DNA from: an uncultured Draconibacterium sp. | Lineage (GTDB): Bacteria; Bacteroidota; Bacteroidia; Bacteroidales; Prolixibacteraceae | Length of the DNA stretch: 64,000 bases | Assembly (NCBI RefSeq): GCF_963677565.1 | Contig: NZ_OY781981.1 | Location: forward strand, 4,394,001-4,458,000 | Reading direction: 5' to 3' | Part shown: positions 51,279 to 59,919 of the stretch, piece after piece | How positions within the stretch are numbered: the first letter of the stretch is position 1 | Layout of the letters: each line of letters starts with the position of its first letter | Program-made: the position numbers and the translations under genes | The notes under the pieces: model-generated | What the model was told of the DNA's origin: nothing | Seen by the model: the letters and a program-made list of their open reading frames with translations, nothing else | The model's database searches: none

Positions 51279-52505
51279 TTATTTATCGTAGTTAAATTTT
51301 CTCAGATGATGTCCCATTCGGTCGCGCTTGGTTTTCATGTAACGCTGATTATGCTCGTTCGGAGCGATCTCAATCGGAACAATTTCAGTAACTTCTAAAC
51401 CATATCCTTCCAGACCAACGCGCTTAACTGGATTATTGGTAAGCAAACGCATTTTAGTAACGCCAAGGTTACTTAAAATCTGAGCTCCAACACCATAATC
51501 GCGCTCATCGGCTTTAAATCCTAAATGAATGTTTGCTTCCACGGTATCCAATCCCTGATCTTGCAATTTATAAGCAGCTATCTTGTTGAGCAGCCCAATA
51601 CCACGACCTTCCTGCATCATATATACAATAACACCTTTGCCAGCTTTTTCAATCATTTCCATTGATGCATGCAGCTGGTCGCCACATTCACAACGCATCG
51701 ATCCGAAAATATCACCGGTCATACATGAAGAATGTACGCGAGCCAAAATTGGCTCGTTTGGCTCCCACTCACCTTTTATCAGGGCAACATGCTCGGCACC
51801 ATTTGATTTTTGACGAAAAGGAACAATTCTAAAATCGCCGTAATTAGTTGGTAAAGCAACTTCTTCTCCCCTCTCTATAAGGCTTTCACTTTGAAAAAGA
51901 AATGAAATCAGATCTTTAATCGTAACCAGCTTCAGATTATGTTTTTGAGCGAATTCGTACAATTGAGGTAAACGCGCCATTGTTCCATCTTCGTTCATAA
52001 TTTCAACAAGAACTCCCGATGGTTTCATGCCTGCTAATCGTGCCAAATCAACAGCGGCCTCAGTGTGTCCTGTTCTGCGCAACACACCGCGCTCCATAGC
52101 TTTTAAAGGAAAAATATGCCCCGGACGGCCCAATTGTTCCGGACGGGTTTTTCCGTCAACCAGCATTTTTATGGTAATTGCACGGTCGGCAGCTGAAATC
52201 CCGGTAGTTACTTCAGGATGAATAGCATCAACCGAAACCGTAAAAGCAGTTTCGTTTGCTGATGTATTTTTCCCCACCATCAAATCAAGCTCCAACTGCT
52301 TACAACGCTCTTCGGTTAAAGCAACGCAAATTAGACCGCGCGCCTTCGAAGCCATAAAGTTTACAATTTCTGTAGTGATCAGTTCTGAGGCAACAATTAA
52401 ATCACCTTCATTCTCGCGATCTTCATCATCAACAACAATTACCATTTCACCTTTCTGAATTGCAGCAATGGCTTCAGGAATTGTGTTAAGCTTAATATCT
52501 GTCAT
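51279..52505 (-). CDS. ribBA: Bifunctional riboflavin enzyme RibBA
   Basis: A 408-residue fusion. The first half is 3,4-dihydroxy-2-butanone-4-phosphate synthase (IVVDDEDRENEGDLIVASEL, RTGHTEAAVDLARLAG). The second half is GTP cyclohydrolase II (HVALIKGEWEPNEPILARVH) with zinc ligands in SCMTGDIFGSMRCECGDQL and MMQEGRGIGLLNKIAAYKLQ. It supplies both starting blocks of riboflavin, needed for the flavin enzymes here (RnfC/G, nitroreductase, PdxH). No FMN riboswitch was recognised upstream. Confidence 0.96.
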   Translation of the reverse strand: MTDIKLNTIPEAIAAIQKGEMVIVVDDEDRENEGDLIVASELITTEIVNFMASKARGLICVALTEERCKQLELDLMVGKNTSANETAFTVSVDAIHPEVTTGISAADRAITIKMLVDGKTRPEQLGRPGHIFPLKAMERGVLRRTGHTEAAVDLARLAGMKPSGVLVEIMNEDGTMARLPQLYEFAQKHNLKLVTIKDLISFLFQSESLIERGEEVALPTNYGDFRIVPFRQKSNGAEHVALIKGEWEPNEPILARVHSSCMTGDIFGSMRCECGDQLHASMEMIEKAGKGVIVYMMQEGRGIGLLNKIAAYKLQDQGLDTVEANIHLGFKADERDYGVGAQILSNLGVTKMRLLTNNPVKRVGLEGYGLEVTEIVPIEIAPNEHNQRYMKTKRDRMGHHLRKFNYDK

Positions 52506-52526
52506 ATCTGTCCTTTAAATCAGCCG

Positions 52527-52534
52527 CAAAATTA
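52527..52534 (-). promoter_or_regulatory. -7 box for ribBA
   Basis: TAATTTTG on the minus strand, 22 nt before the ribBA start. The TTTG of a -33 box is not clearly placed. Confidence 0.5.
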
Positions 52535-52772
52535 CAAAGTTTTCTGAAACGGTTTCATGACTTTTTGATATCCTTTGCGGGAAATAACATTAACAACACC
52601 AACACTACATTTTATCAGAGTTAATTTGTTAACACATTAGTACATTTATAAGGATGAATGATGAGTATATACAATTTTGGATACTAAATCATAAACTTTT
52701 TCAATTTACAGGGTTTATGCTTTTACATGAGGATTAAAAAACAAAGCCACGACCGGTAAACTTGGGCTCAAT

Positions 52773-52780
52773 TAAATTTG
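52773..52780 (+). promoter_or_regulatory. -7 box before the KefF-like gene
   Basis: TAAATTTG, 47 nt before the start codon at 52827. No -33 box at the usual distance. Confidence 0.4.
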
Positions 52781-52826
52781 TTTGATGCTTTTATTTACTA
52801 TTTTAGACACAAAACAGATATAAATA

Positions 52827-53414
52827 ATGAAAAGGATACTGATACTTTTTGCACACCCGGCCTTTCAAAAATCGCGCATCAACAGAACCCTGATGGAAGC
52901 GATAAAAGATATGGAAGGTGTTACCATTAACAACCTGTACGAAAAGTACCCTGATTTTTTTATTGATGTACCTATTGAACAGAAACTCTTAACCGAACAT
53001 GATATCATCATATGGCATCATCCGTTTTACTGGTACAGTGCACCGGCACTGGTTAAAGAATGGATGGATTTGGTGCTTCAACACGGTTTTGCCTACGGAA
53101 CACACGGGCGTGCGCTCGAAGGGAAATGGGCAATGTCGTGCATATCAACCGGCGGAAGCAAGGAAGTATATAGCGCAGAAGGCAAAAATCATTTTACCAT
53201 AAATGAATTTTTGGCGCCTTTCAATCAATCAGTTAATCTGTGCAGAATGAAATATTTACCTCCGTTTGTGGTTCATCGCTCGCACACTTTACAGAGCGAA
53301 CAATTAAAAAAATATGCGAAAGATTATCGTGCGGTGATTGAGCTGTTGCGCGACAGCAAAATCAATCCCGAGATTTTTAATTCTACCGAGTACATCAACG
53401 AAATAATTGAGTAA
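52827..53414 (+). CDS. NAD(P)H quinone oxidoreductase, KefF/KefG-like
   Basis: A 195-residue flavodoxin-like protein of the MdaB/KefF/KefG group: LFAHPAFQKSRINRTLM, HHPFYWYSAPALVKEWMDLVLQHGFAYG and SCISTGGSKEVYSAEG match the FMN-binding loops. KefF and KefG activate the Kef potassium efflux channels in response to electrophile stress. The gene sits directly before the KefB/C-like gene, with one base between stop and the next ATG, which supports that role. Confidence 0.88.
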   Translation: MKRILILFAHPAFQKSRINRTLMEAIKDMEGVTINNLYEKYPDFFIDVPIEQKLLTEHDIIIWHHPFYWYSAPALVKEWMDLVLQHGFAYGTHGRALEGKWAMSCISTGGSKEVYSAEGKNHFTINEFLAPFNQSVNLCRMKYLPPFVVHRSHTLQSEQLKKYAKDYRAVIELLRDSKINPEIFNSTEYINEIIE

Positions 53415-53415
53415 G

Positions 53416-55308
53416 ATGCATAATCAGGAATTCTTTTTAAACGCTTTAATATACCTCGGGGCAGCCGTTGTTTCTGTTCCAATCGCAAAAAAATTGGGGC
53501 TGGGTTCGGTTCTAGGCTATTTGCTTGCAGGAATTATAATCGGTCCGTTTGTTTTAAAACTGGTGGGCAACGAAGCCGGCGAAGTGATGCATTTTGCCGA
53601 GTTTGGTGTTGTATTAATGCTCTTTATTATTGGATTGGAACTGGAGCCCAAACTTTTATGGAAAATGCGTCGCAATATTTTCGGACTTGGTGGTTTACAA
53701 GTTCTTATAACGGCAGGAATAATTACCGGCGTTGCACTGCTTTTTAACTTCCAGTTAAACCGTGCGGTTGCCATCGGACTTATTCTTGCGCTTTCTTCAA
53801 CGGCAATTGTACTTCAAACCTTATCTGAAAAAGGATTGATGCATAACATTGCGGGGCGGTCGGCATTTTCAGTACTTCTTTTTCAAGACATGGCGGTTAT
53901 TCCAATACTGGCATTACTGCCAATTATTGCAACCCTCGGAACTCCAGCCAATCTTTCCGACTCTTCATTAGACAGTATCGGGCAGGTAGCACAACTACCA
54001 GGTTGGTTGCAACTATTAATCATCATCGGAGCAATTATTGTATTGGTAATTATTGGACGGTTTGCGGCCCGTCATATTTTTCGTTTGGTTGCCGAAACAG
54101 GTTTACACGAAGTGTTTGTAGCATTGGCATTACTTATGGTTATTGGAATTGCGCTGGGAATGGATGCCATTGGCCTTTCGCCGGCACTGGGAACTTTTAT
54201 TGCCGGAGTTGTTTTGGCCGACAGCGAGTACCGACACGAACTGGAAACTACAATCGATCCGTTTAAAGGACTACTATTAGGCCTCTTTTTCATTTCGGTT
54301 GGTGCCGGCATAAATTTTAATTTACTGATTGAAAATCCTTGGGTAATCATAGGGTTTGTGCTATTACTGATCTTTATAAAGTTTGTTGTTTTGTTAATTT
54401 TAGGACGGATTTTCCGATTGAAAAAAGGTTTTGAATTTCTGTTTGCTTTTTTACTCGCTCAGGCAAGCGAATTCGCATTTGTACTCATCTCCTTTTCTAA
54501 ACAAAATAAGCTGTTCGACGATGAAACATCAGGTATGCTATTACTTGTGGTAACGCTGTCGATGGCTATTTCCCCTCTGCTACTTATTTTTAATGATAAA
54601 GCTGTGAGTCCGATTTTAGCTCGTTGGCAAAACAAACTGGAATACGATGAAATTGAGCCGGAAGAGAATCCTGTAATTCTTGCTGGATTCGGGCGTTTCG
54701 GGTTAACAGTGGGTAGAATTTTATTGGCAAATGGAATAAAAGTTACAATACTTGACAATAATCCATCGAATGTTGAAACACTACGTAAATATGGTTTCAA
54801 ACTCTATTTTGGAGACATTACCCGCCCTACTATGCTCGAAAAAGCCGGCATTGAAAAAGCGCGTCTATTAATACTAAGTATGGCTGAGCACGAAAATGCC
54901 TTGAAAGTGGCCGAAATTGTGCGCAAAAAGTACCCACATGTTAAAATACTGGCCCGTGCTAACGATATTTTCCATGTGTTTGAGTACCTGAATTTAAACA
55001 TTAACAAAGTTCAACGCGAAAACTTCCATTCGGCAGCCGAATTAGGTAACAATGCGCTGGTTGAACTGGGCTTTTCTAAATACGAAGCTTACCGCGCCAC
55101 CCGAACTTTTAAACACCACGAAAACCAGGTTACCGAAGAATTGTATCGCCACTGGCTGGAAGATCAGGGCAAGTTTATTCAGGAGTCGCGTCGTTTTGAA
55201 GAACAGGTAAAAGAAACATTGCAAGCCGAGAAAAACTATTCGATACACGAAACGGATTGTGCCTGGGATGTTGATTCGTTGAAAAATGAAGCACAAAAAG
55301 AAAAGTAG
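53416..55308 (+). CDS. KefB/KefC-type potassium:proton antiporter
   Basis: A 630-residue membrane protein. The start at 53416 is the ATG that follows the KefF-like stop; a TTG three codons earlier overlaps that gene and is not needed. Twelve or so hydrophobic segments cover residues 1-400 (CPA2 exchanger). A RCK/TrkA-N domain starts at about 413 with NPVILAGFGRFGLTVGRIL, the dinucleotide-binding motif, followed by GDITRPTMLEKAGIEKARLL. It would eject potassium during electrophile stress, with the quinone reductase as partner. The last 30 residues are charged and may be a cytoplasmic tail. Confidence 0.92.
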   Translation: MHNQEFFLNALIYLGAAVVSVPIAKKLGLGSVLGYLLAGIIIGPFVLKLVGNEAGEVMHFAEFGVVLMLFIIGLELEPKLLWKMRRNIFGLGGLQVLITAGIITGVALLFNFQLNRAVAIGLILALSSTAIVLQTLSEKGLMHNIAGRSAFSVLLFQDMAVIPILALLPIIATLGTPANLSDSSLDSIGQVAQLPGWLQLLIIIGAIIVLVIIGRFAARHIFRLVAETGLHEVFVALALLMVIGIALGMDAIGLSPALGTFIAGVVLADSEYRHELETTIDPFKGLLLGLFFISVGAGINFNLLIENPWVIIGFVLLLIFIKFVVLLILGRIFRLKKGFEFLFAFLLAQASEFAFVLISFSKQNKLFDDETSGMLLLVVTLSMAISPLLLIFNDKAVSPILARWQNKLEYDEIEPEENPVILAGFGRFGLTVGRILLANGIKVTILDNNPSNVETLRKYGFKLYFGDITRPTMLEKAGIEKARLLILSMAEHENALKVAEIVRKKYPHVKILARANDIFHVFEYLNLNINKVQRENFHSAAELGNNALVELGFSKYEAYRATRTFKHHENQVTEELYRHWLEDQGKFIQESRRFEEQVKETLQAEKNYSIHETDCAWDVDSLKNEAQKEK

Positions 55309-55626
55309 CCTTTCTGCTGATTCGCGACTAAGACTTAAGAAGTAATCTCCTGGAGAAATGCGCTTTATTTAACTAGAGCCATGGATTTTCGCCACTTCCG
55401 CAACTTGAATCTGAACTTAAATTCAGAAATTAAACACTCGCATTTTCGAACTCTTAATTGAAACGTTCGACAAACTAAATTAGACTATTTCTAAATAGAA
55501 TCGTTTTCAGAAAAATTGGATTTTTGTCATATCCAGATTCAATTTATTATATAGTTTTGCCATCTGCAAATAGCAAAATTTACAGCTACGGAATCTACAA
55601 TTCGACATAAAGGTAAGGTTATAGGA
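55309..55626. other. Gap between kefC-like gene and rseC
   Basis: A 318-bp gap. It contains the -7 box TAGTTTTG at 55552-55559 for the rseC-rnf operon and a 14-mer (GATTTTTGTCATAT at 55519-55532) that recurs downstream of rnfA. No gene or RNA was recognised in the first 200 bp. Confidence 0.5.
55552..55559 (+). promoter_or_regulatory. -7 promoter box for the rseC-rnf operon
   Basis: TAGTTTTG matches TAnnTTTG. Transcription would begin near 55566. TTTG at 55523-55526 is 25 nt upstream, too far for a good -33 box. Confidence 0.45.
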
Positions 55627-56007
55627 GTGAAAGACACTTCTCTGATTGTAAATATTATCAGTCAATCAGCCTGCTCCACCTGTCACGCGCAGGGGGCATG
55701 TTCGGTTTCCGATTTCCAGGACAAGGAAATTGAGGTTTCCGAATATAATGGCAACTACAAAATCGGCGACGAGGTTACCATTCTTTTTAAACAATCAAAA
55801 GGTTTTACTGCACTCATCTGGGGGTATGTAATTCCGTTTTTTGTTGTGTTGGGCACACTAATTATTGCACTCGAAGTTACCGGTGACGAGCTAAAATCAG
55901 GACTTCTCTCCTTGGTTATTCTAGTACCATACTATATAACATTATATTTTTTTAGGCATTTATTAAAAAAAGTATTGAAATTCGAACTCGAAGAAAACGC
56001 TGAATAA
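55588..56007 (+). CDS. rseC: RseC/SoxR-reducing system family protein
   Basis: The GTG at 55627 gives 126 residues, but the frame stays open upstream and reads ESTIRHKGKVIGVKDTSLIV, which is where the family's N-terminus normally begins (an I-x-H-x-G-x-V start). An ACG at 55588 followed by ESTIRH would give that start; no ATG or TTG is available. The protein has the Cys cluster of RseC (QSACSTCHAQGACSVSDF), and two membrane helices near residues 76-110 of the GTG form. RseC proteins sit beside rnf genes and help SoxR reduction. Its stop is 1 bp before rnfB. Confidence 0.8.
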   Translation, partial: TESTIRHKGKVIGVKDTSLIVNIISQSACSTCHAQGACSVSDFQDKEIEVSEYNGNYKIGDEVTILFKQSKGFTALIWGYVIPFFVVLGTLIIALEVTGDELKSGLLSLVILVPYYITLYFFRHLLKKVLKFELEENAE

Positions 56008-56008
56008 A

Positions 56009-56875
56009 ATGAGTATCACTGTTGTATATACAATTGTCACATTAGCCGTAATTGGCGCCGCAGCTGCGGTAATCCTTTATTTTGTGGCACAGAAATTCAA
56101 AGTTGTTGAAGATCCGCGCATCGACGATGTTGACGAAGCTTTGCCGGGAGCAAACTGCGGAGGCTGTGGATATGCAGGCTGTAGAGCTTTTGCCGAGGCC
56201 TGTGTTAAAGCTGGCGATTTAAGCGATTTAAACTGTCCGGTTGGCGGAAATGAAACCATGAACAATGTCGCATCAATCCTCGGCCTTGAGGCGGTTAAAA
56301 AAGATCCGCGCGTGGCTTACATTCGTTGTAACGGCACCTGCGATCACCGTCCAAAAACCAGCAGTTTTGATGGAGCAACCACCTGTGCCATTGCATCATC
56401 GGTGTACAGTGGCGAATCCGGATGCCAGTATGGATGCCTGGGATTTGGCGACTGTTTCGATGCCTGCGATTTCGATGCGATTGTAATGCATCCTGAAACC
56501 GGAATTCCGGAAATTATCGATGATAAATGTGTGGCCTGCGGAGCCTGCGTTGATGCTTGTCCGAAAAGCCTGATCGAGTTACGCAAAAAGATGCCTAAAA
56601 ACCGCAAAGTGGTGGTATCGTGCCGCAACCAGGATAAAGGTGGAGTAGCCCGTAAAGCGTGCAAAGTGGCCTGTATCGGTTGTAGCAAGTGTTTCAAAGA
56701 ATGTCCGTTTGATGCCATTACAATGGAAAATAACCTGGCATATATTGATTCCGACAAGTGTAAACTGTGCCGCAAATGTGTGGCCGTTTGCCCAACAGGC
56801 GCCATCATCGAAGAGAACTTTCCTCCCCGGAAAGTTAAGCCAGCAGAAAAAAAAGAGTGTGAACCAGCAAAATAA
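56009..56875 (+). CDS. rnfB: Rnf complex subunit B (ferredoxin-like)
   Basis: A 288-residue subunit with one N-terminal membrane helix (VYTIVTLAVIGAAAAVILYF). The Fe4S4 cluster near the membrane uses CGGCGYAGCRAFAEAC and a downstream Cys in NCPVGG. Two ferredoxin-type motifs follow (CVACGACVDACPKSL and CIGCSKCFKECPF) plus KCKLCRKCVAVCPTG. It takes electrons from ferredoxin and passes them to RnfC. Operon order is rseC-rnfB-C-D-G-E-A, the usual Bacteroidota order. Confidence 0.96.
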   Translation: MSITVVYTIVTLAVIGAAAAVILYFVAQKFKVVEDPRIDDVDEALPGANCGGCGYAGCRAFAEACVKAGDLSDLNCPVGGNETMNNVASILGLEAVKKDPRVAYIRCNGTCDHRPKTSSFDGATTCAIASSVYSGESGCQYGCLGFGDCFDACDFDAIVMHPETGIPEIIDDKCVACGACVDACPKSLIELRKKMPKNRKVVVSCRNQDKGGVARKACKVACIGCSKCFKECPFDAITMENNLAYIDSDKCKLCRKCVAVCPTGAIIEENFPPRKVKPAEKKECEPAK

Positions 56876-56881
56876 ATCAGG

Positions 56882-58213
56882 ATGTTAAAAACGTTCAAAA
56901 TAGGCGGAGTACATCCTCCCGAAAATAAATTATCGAAAGATAAAAAGATCGAAGTCCTGCCACTTCCGAAAACGGTTTTTATCCCGGTAGCACAGCACAT
57001 TGGTGCGCCGGCTACACCGGTTGTAAAAAAAGGCGACGAGGTAAAAGTAGGACAGGTAATTGCACAAAGCAGCAGTTTTGTTTCAACCAATATTCACTCT
57101 TCTGTTTCTGGGAAAGTGAAAAAAGTTGACTTTTCGGCCGACAGCTCGGGCTATCCAAAACAGGGTATTTTTATCGATGTGGATGGCGATGAGTGGCTTG
57201 AAGGTATCGACCGCTCGGAAGATTTGGTTAAGGAAATTTCTATTGATGGACCTGATATCGTTAAAAAAATTCAGGAAGCCGGAATCGTTGGATTGGGTGG
57301 TGCAACCTTCCCTACCCATGTAAAACTGGTGCCGCCAAAAGGAATGAAAGCCGAAGTGCTTTTGATTAACGGCGTGGAGTGCGAACCTTACCTGACTTCG
57401 GATCACCGTTTAATGCTGGAAAAAGCTGACGAAATTATGGTGGGCATCCAGTTGCTGATGAAAGCAATGGGCGTTGAAAAGGCGGTTATCGGAATTGAAA
57501 ACAACAAGCCCGATGCAATAAAACTGCTGAATGAAAAATGCGCTGCATTTAAAGGAGTGAGCGTTCAGCCACTAAAAGTGCAATACCCACAAGGAGGTGA
57601 AAAGCAACTCATCAATGCCGTTACAGGAAAAGAAGTTCCATCGGGCGCTTTACCAATTGCTGTTGGTGCTGTGGTAAGTAATGTAGGTACTGCTTTTGCC
57701 GTTTACGAAGCCATTCAGAAAAATAAACCGTTGGTTGAGCGTGTAGTTACCGTAACCGGAAAAGGCGTTGAAAAACCATCGAACTTCATGGTACGTGTTG
57801 GAACTGCCACATCTGAATTGATTGAAGCAACCGGCGGTCTTCCTGAAAATACTGGTAAAATTATTAGTGGTGGACCAATGATGGGACGCGCCATTGCATC
57901 GCTTGATGTTCCCGTTACAAAAGGTACTTCAGGACTACTTCTGATGCAGGAAGAAGAAAGTAAACGCGACGAAATACATCCTTGCATACGCTGCTCGCGT
58001 TGTACATCGGTTTGCCCGATGGGACTGGAGCCTTACCTGCTAATGACTTTAGGTGAAAAACAAATTTTTGATCGTGCAGAAAACGAACGCATAATGGATT
58101 GTATCGAGTGTGGTTCATGCAGTTATACGTGTCCGTCAAGCCGTCCGCTGCTCGATTATATCCGTTTTGGAAAAGGAAAAGTTGGAGCGATAATTCGTTC
58201 ACGTAAAAAATAA
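56882..58213 (+). CDS. rnfC: Rnf complex subunit C (NADH-binding)
   Basis: A 443-residue subunit that oxidises or reduces NAD. It begins MLKTFKIGGVHPPENK, the family start. It has the NADH/FMN-binding region GIVGLGGATFPTHVKL and NGVECEPYLTSDHRLMLE. Two [4Fe-4S] motifs are CIRCSRCTSVCPMGLEP and CIECGSCSYTCPSSRPLLDYIRFGK. It connects Rnf to the NAD pool. A dispersed repeat lies between its stop and rnfD. Confidence 0.96.
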   Translation: MLKTFKIGGVHPPENKLSKDKKIEVLPLPKTVFIPVAQHIGAPATPVVKKGDEVKVGQVIAQSSSFVSTNIHSSVSGKVKKVDFSADSSGYPKQGIFIDVDGDEWLEGIDRSEDLVKEISIDGPDIVKKIQEAGIVGLGGATFPTHVKLVPPKGMKAEVLLINGVECEPYLTSDHRLMLEKADEIMVGIQLLMKAMGVEKAVIGIENNKPDAIKLLNEKCAAFKGVSVQPLKVQYPQGGEKQLINAVTGKEVPSGALPIAVGAVVSNVGTAFAVYEAIQKNKPLVERVVTVTGKGVEKPSNFMVRVGTATSELIEATGGLPENTGKIISGGPMMGRAIASLDVPVTKGTSGLLLMQEEESKRDEIHPCIRCSRCTSVCPMGLEPYLLMTLGEKQIFDRAENERIMDCIECGSCSYTCPSSRPLLDYIRFGKGKVGAIIRSRKK

Positions 58214-58225
58214 AACAATCAACCA

Positions 58226-58300
58226 AACGTCATCCTGTCCGTCAATTGACGGATTCAGGATCTTTTTGATCAGATTCCGAAACAAGTTCGGAATGACGTT
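58226..58300. repeat. Dispersed palindromic repeat inside the rnf operon
   Basis: The element has exact inverted ends AACGTCAT and ATGACGTT, and inside are CCGTCAATTGACGG and ATTCCGAAACAAGTTCGGAAT, both palindromic. It is the same kind as the repeat at 38220-38285, in the opposite orientation. It sits in the 115-bp gap between rnfC and rnfD. Confidence 0.75.
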
Positions 58301-58328
58301 AAAAGAAAGAAAAACAAATAGCTGAGTA

Positions 58329-59306
58329 ATGAGTAAATTATTAACAGTTTCACCATCACCGCACGTTCATTCGAGCGAATCAACCCAGAAGATTATGCTT
58401 CGGGTGGTATATGCGATGATTCCGGCCATGATATGGGGTATTTATATGTTTGGCCTCGATGCCGTTAGGGTTGGATTAATTTCAATCCTGTCGTGCCTGG
58501 CTATCGAATTCCTCATTCAAAAATATATAATGAAGGTAAAACCAAGTATTACCGACGGATCGGCTTTGATCACCGGTGTACTTTTGGCTTTTAACGTGCC
58601 GGTAAGTCTTCCGTGGTGGATTATTATTATTGGCGCAATTGCAGCCATGGGAGTTGGTAAACTTTCGTTTGGTGGTTTGGGATCAAACGTCTTCAATCCG
58701 GCGTTGGTTGGCAGGGTTTTCCTGTTGATCTCGTTCCCGGTGCAAATGACATCGTGGCCAGCAACCCGTATGATGAGTGTTGATGCGGTTTCAGCAGCTA
58801 CACCACTGGCCGTAATTAAAGAAGGAATTAAAAACGGCATACCGGTTTCGCAACTTGAGGGGCTGCCTGATTTATCTCATATGGCCATTGGTTTCAACAA
58901 TGGTTCTATGGGTGAAATTTCAGCAATATTATTGATTATCGGTGGTTTATACATGCTATGGAAAAAAGTAATTACCTGGCAAACGCCGGTATCGATTATA
59001 CTTACTGTGATTGTGGTTTCGGGTATTTTCTGGCTAATAAACCCTGAAATGTATGTAAACCCGGTTTATCACGTAATTACCGGCGGTTTAATGCTGGGAG
59101 CCATTTTTATGGCAACTGATATGGTTACTTCTCCAATGACCGGAAAAGGACAACTGATCTACGGTGTTGGAATTGGTTTGATCACAATTTCCATTCGTAT
59201 GTTTGGCGCTTACCCCGAAGGTATTTCGTTCGCAATTCTCATTATGAATGCCTTTGTGCCGCTGATCAACATGTATGTTAAACCTAAACGATTTGGAGGA
59301 CAGTAA
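58329..59306 (+). CDS. rnfD: Rnf complex subunit D
   Basis: A 325-residue integral membrane subunit with about ten helices. FMN is bound through a Thr in the SAATPLAVIK-like stretch (AVSAATPLAVIKEG), the known RnfD phosphoester site. GALITGVLLAFNVPVSLPWW-type signatures and TDMVTSPMTGKGQLIYGVGIG also fit. RnfD helps carry electrons across the membrane. Start follows the dispersed repeat by 28 bp. Confidence 0.95.
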   Translation: MSKLLTVSPSPHVHSSESTQKIMLRVVYAMIPAMIWGIYMFGLDAVRVGLISILSCLAIEFLIQKYIMKVKPSITDGSALITGVLLAFNVPVSLPWWIIIIGAIAAMGVGKLSFGGLGSNVFNPALVGRVFLLISFPVQMTSWPATRMMSVDAVSAATPLAVIKEGIKNGIPVSQLEGLPDLSHMAIGFNNGSMGEISAILLIIGGLYMLWKKVITWQTPVSIILTVIVVSGIFWLINPEMYVNPVYHVITGGLMLGAIFMATDMVTSPMTGKGQLIYGVGIGLITISIRMFGAYPEGISFAILIMNAFVPLINMYVKPKRFGGQ

Positions 59307-59307
59307 A

Positions 59308-59910
59308 ATGGCAAAACGAGAATCGAGTTTTACAAATATGGTGCTTACGCTGGTTTTGGTTACCGGTATTGCTGCCGCAGCATTGGGTTTTGTGTACGAT
59401 TTCACAAAAGGGCCTATTGAAGTTGCTAAACTAAAAGCTCAAACAGAAGCAATAAAAAATGTATTGCCTGAATTCGACGAACTTGGAGAAACAATGGTTG
59501 TTAGCCCTGGGGAAGGACAAGACTCTCTTGAGTTTTTCCCTGCCTATAAAAATGGAGAACTGGTGGGAACTGCCATAAAAACTTACACAAAAAGCGGTTT
59601 TAGCGGATTTATTTCCATTATGACCGGTATCGATAAAGACGGTAACTTTTCAGGCTATTCCGTTTTGGAACATGCAGAGACACCTGGTTTGGGATCAAAA
59701 ATGGGTGTTTGGTTTAACAACCCTGAAAAACCAAATCAATACGTAATCGGCAAGAATCCTGAAACAACCAATTTTACCGTTTCTAAAGATGGTGGAGACA
59801 TCGACGCGATTACTGCCTCTACAATTAGCTCTCGTGCTTTTCTTGAAGCACTTAATAGAGCATACAGTACTTATAAAGACAATAAAACCACCGGAGATTC
59901 CGGACAATAA
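59308..59910 (+). CDS. rnfG: Rnf complex subunit G (FMN-binding)
   Basis: A 200-residue subunit; the ATG at 59308 is chosen because it follows GGAGG closely and fits the family, unlike an ATG 11 codons earlier inside rnfD. It has one membrane helix (LVTGIAAAALGFVYDF) and a FMN-binding domain. The covalent FMN site motif S/T-G-A-T is TAST here (DAITASTISSRAF), a change of two residues that keeps the Thr. HAETPGLGSKMGVWF is the other family landmark. Confidence 0.93.
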   Translation: MAKRESSFTNMVLTLVLVTGIAAAALGFVYDFTKGPIEVAKLKAQTEAIKNVLPEFDELGETMVVSPGEGQDSLEFFPAYKNGELVGTAIKTYTKSGFSGFISIMTGIDKDGNFSGYSVLEHAETPGLGSKMGVWFNNPEKPNQYVIGKNPETTNFTVSKDGGDIDAITASTISSRAFLEALNRAYSTYKDNKTTGDSGQ

Positions 59911-59919
59911 TTTCGTGTT

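Larger units (their letters stand above)
52506..52826. other. Gap between ribBA and the KefF-like gene
   Basis: A 321-bp divergent gap. It holds a -7 box on the minus strand (TAATTTTG at 52527-52534) for ribBA and one on the plus strand (TAAATTTG at 52773-52780) for the quinone reductase-like gene. No FMN riboswitch (GGGCAGGGTGAAATTCCC type) is present. The middle carries no recognised gene or RNA. Confidence 0.5.

Noticed and set aside
52506..52826. FMN riboswitch upstream of ribBA
   Set aside because: No conserved RFN core was seen on the minus strand; only a -7 promoter box.
53407..53415. TTG start for the Kef antiporter
   Set aside because: An ATG three codons later follows the upstream stop and starts the family's first helix properly.
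56344..57090. 248-residue open frame opposite rnfB/rnfC
   Set aside because: It is a shadow of two well-conserved genes in the normal strand, with no sign of a known protein.
59820..59850. TAST instead of S/T-G-A-T at the RnfG FMN site as loss of function
   Set aside because: The FMN-bearing Thr is kept and I suspect this variant is usual in Bacteroidota; not taken as a defect.
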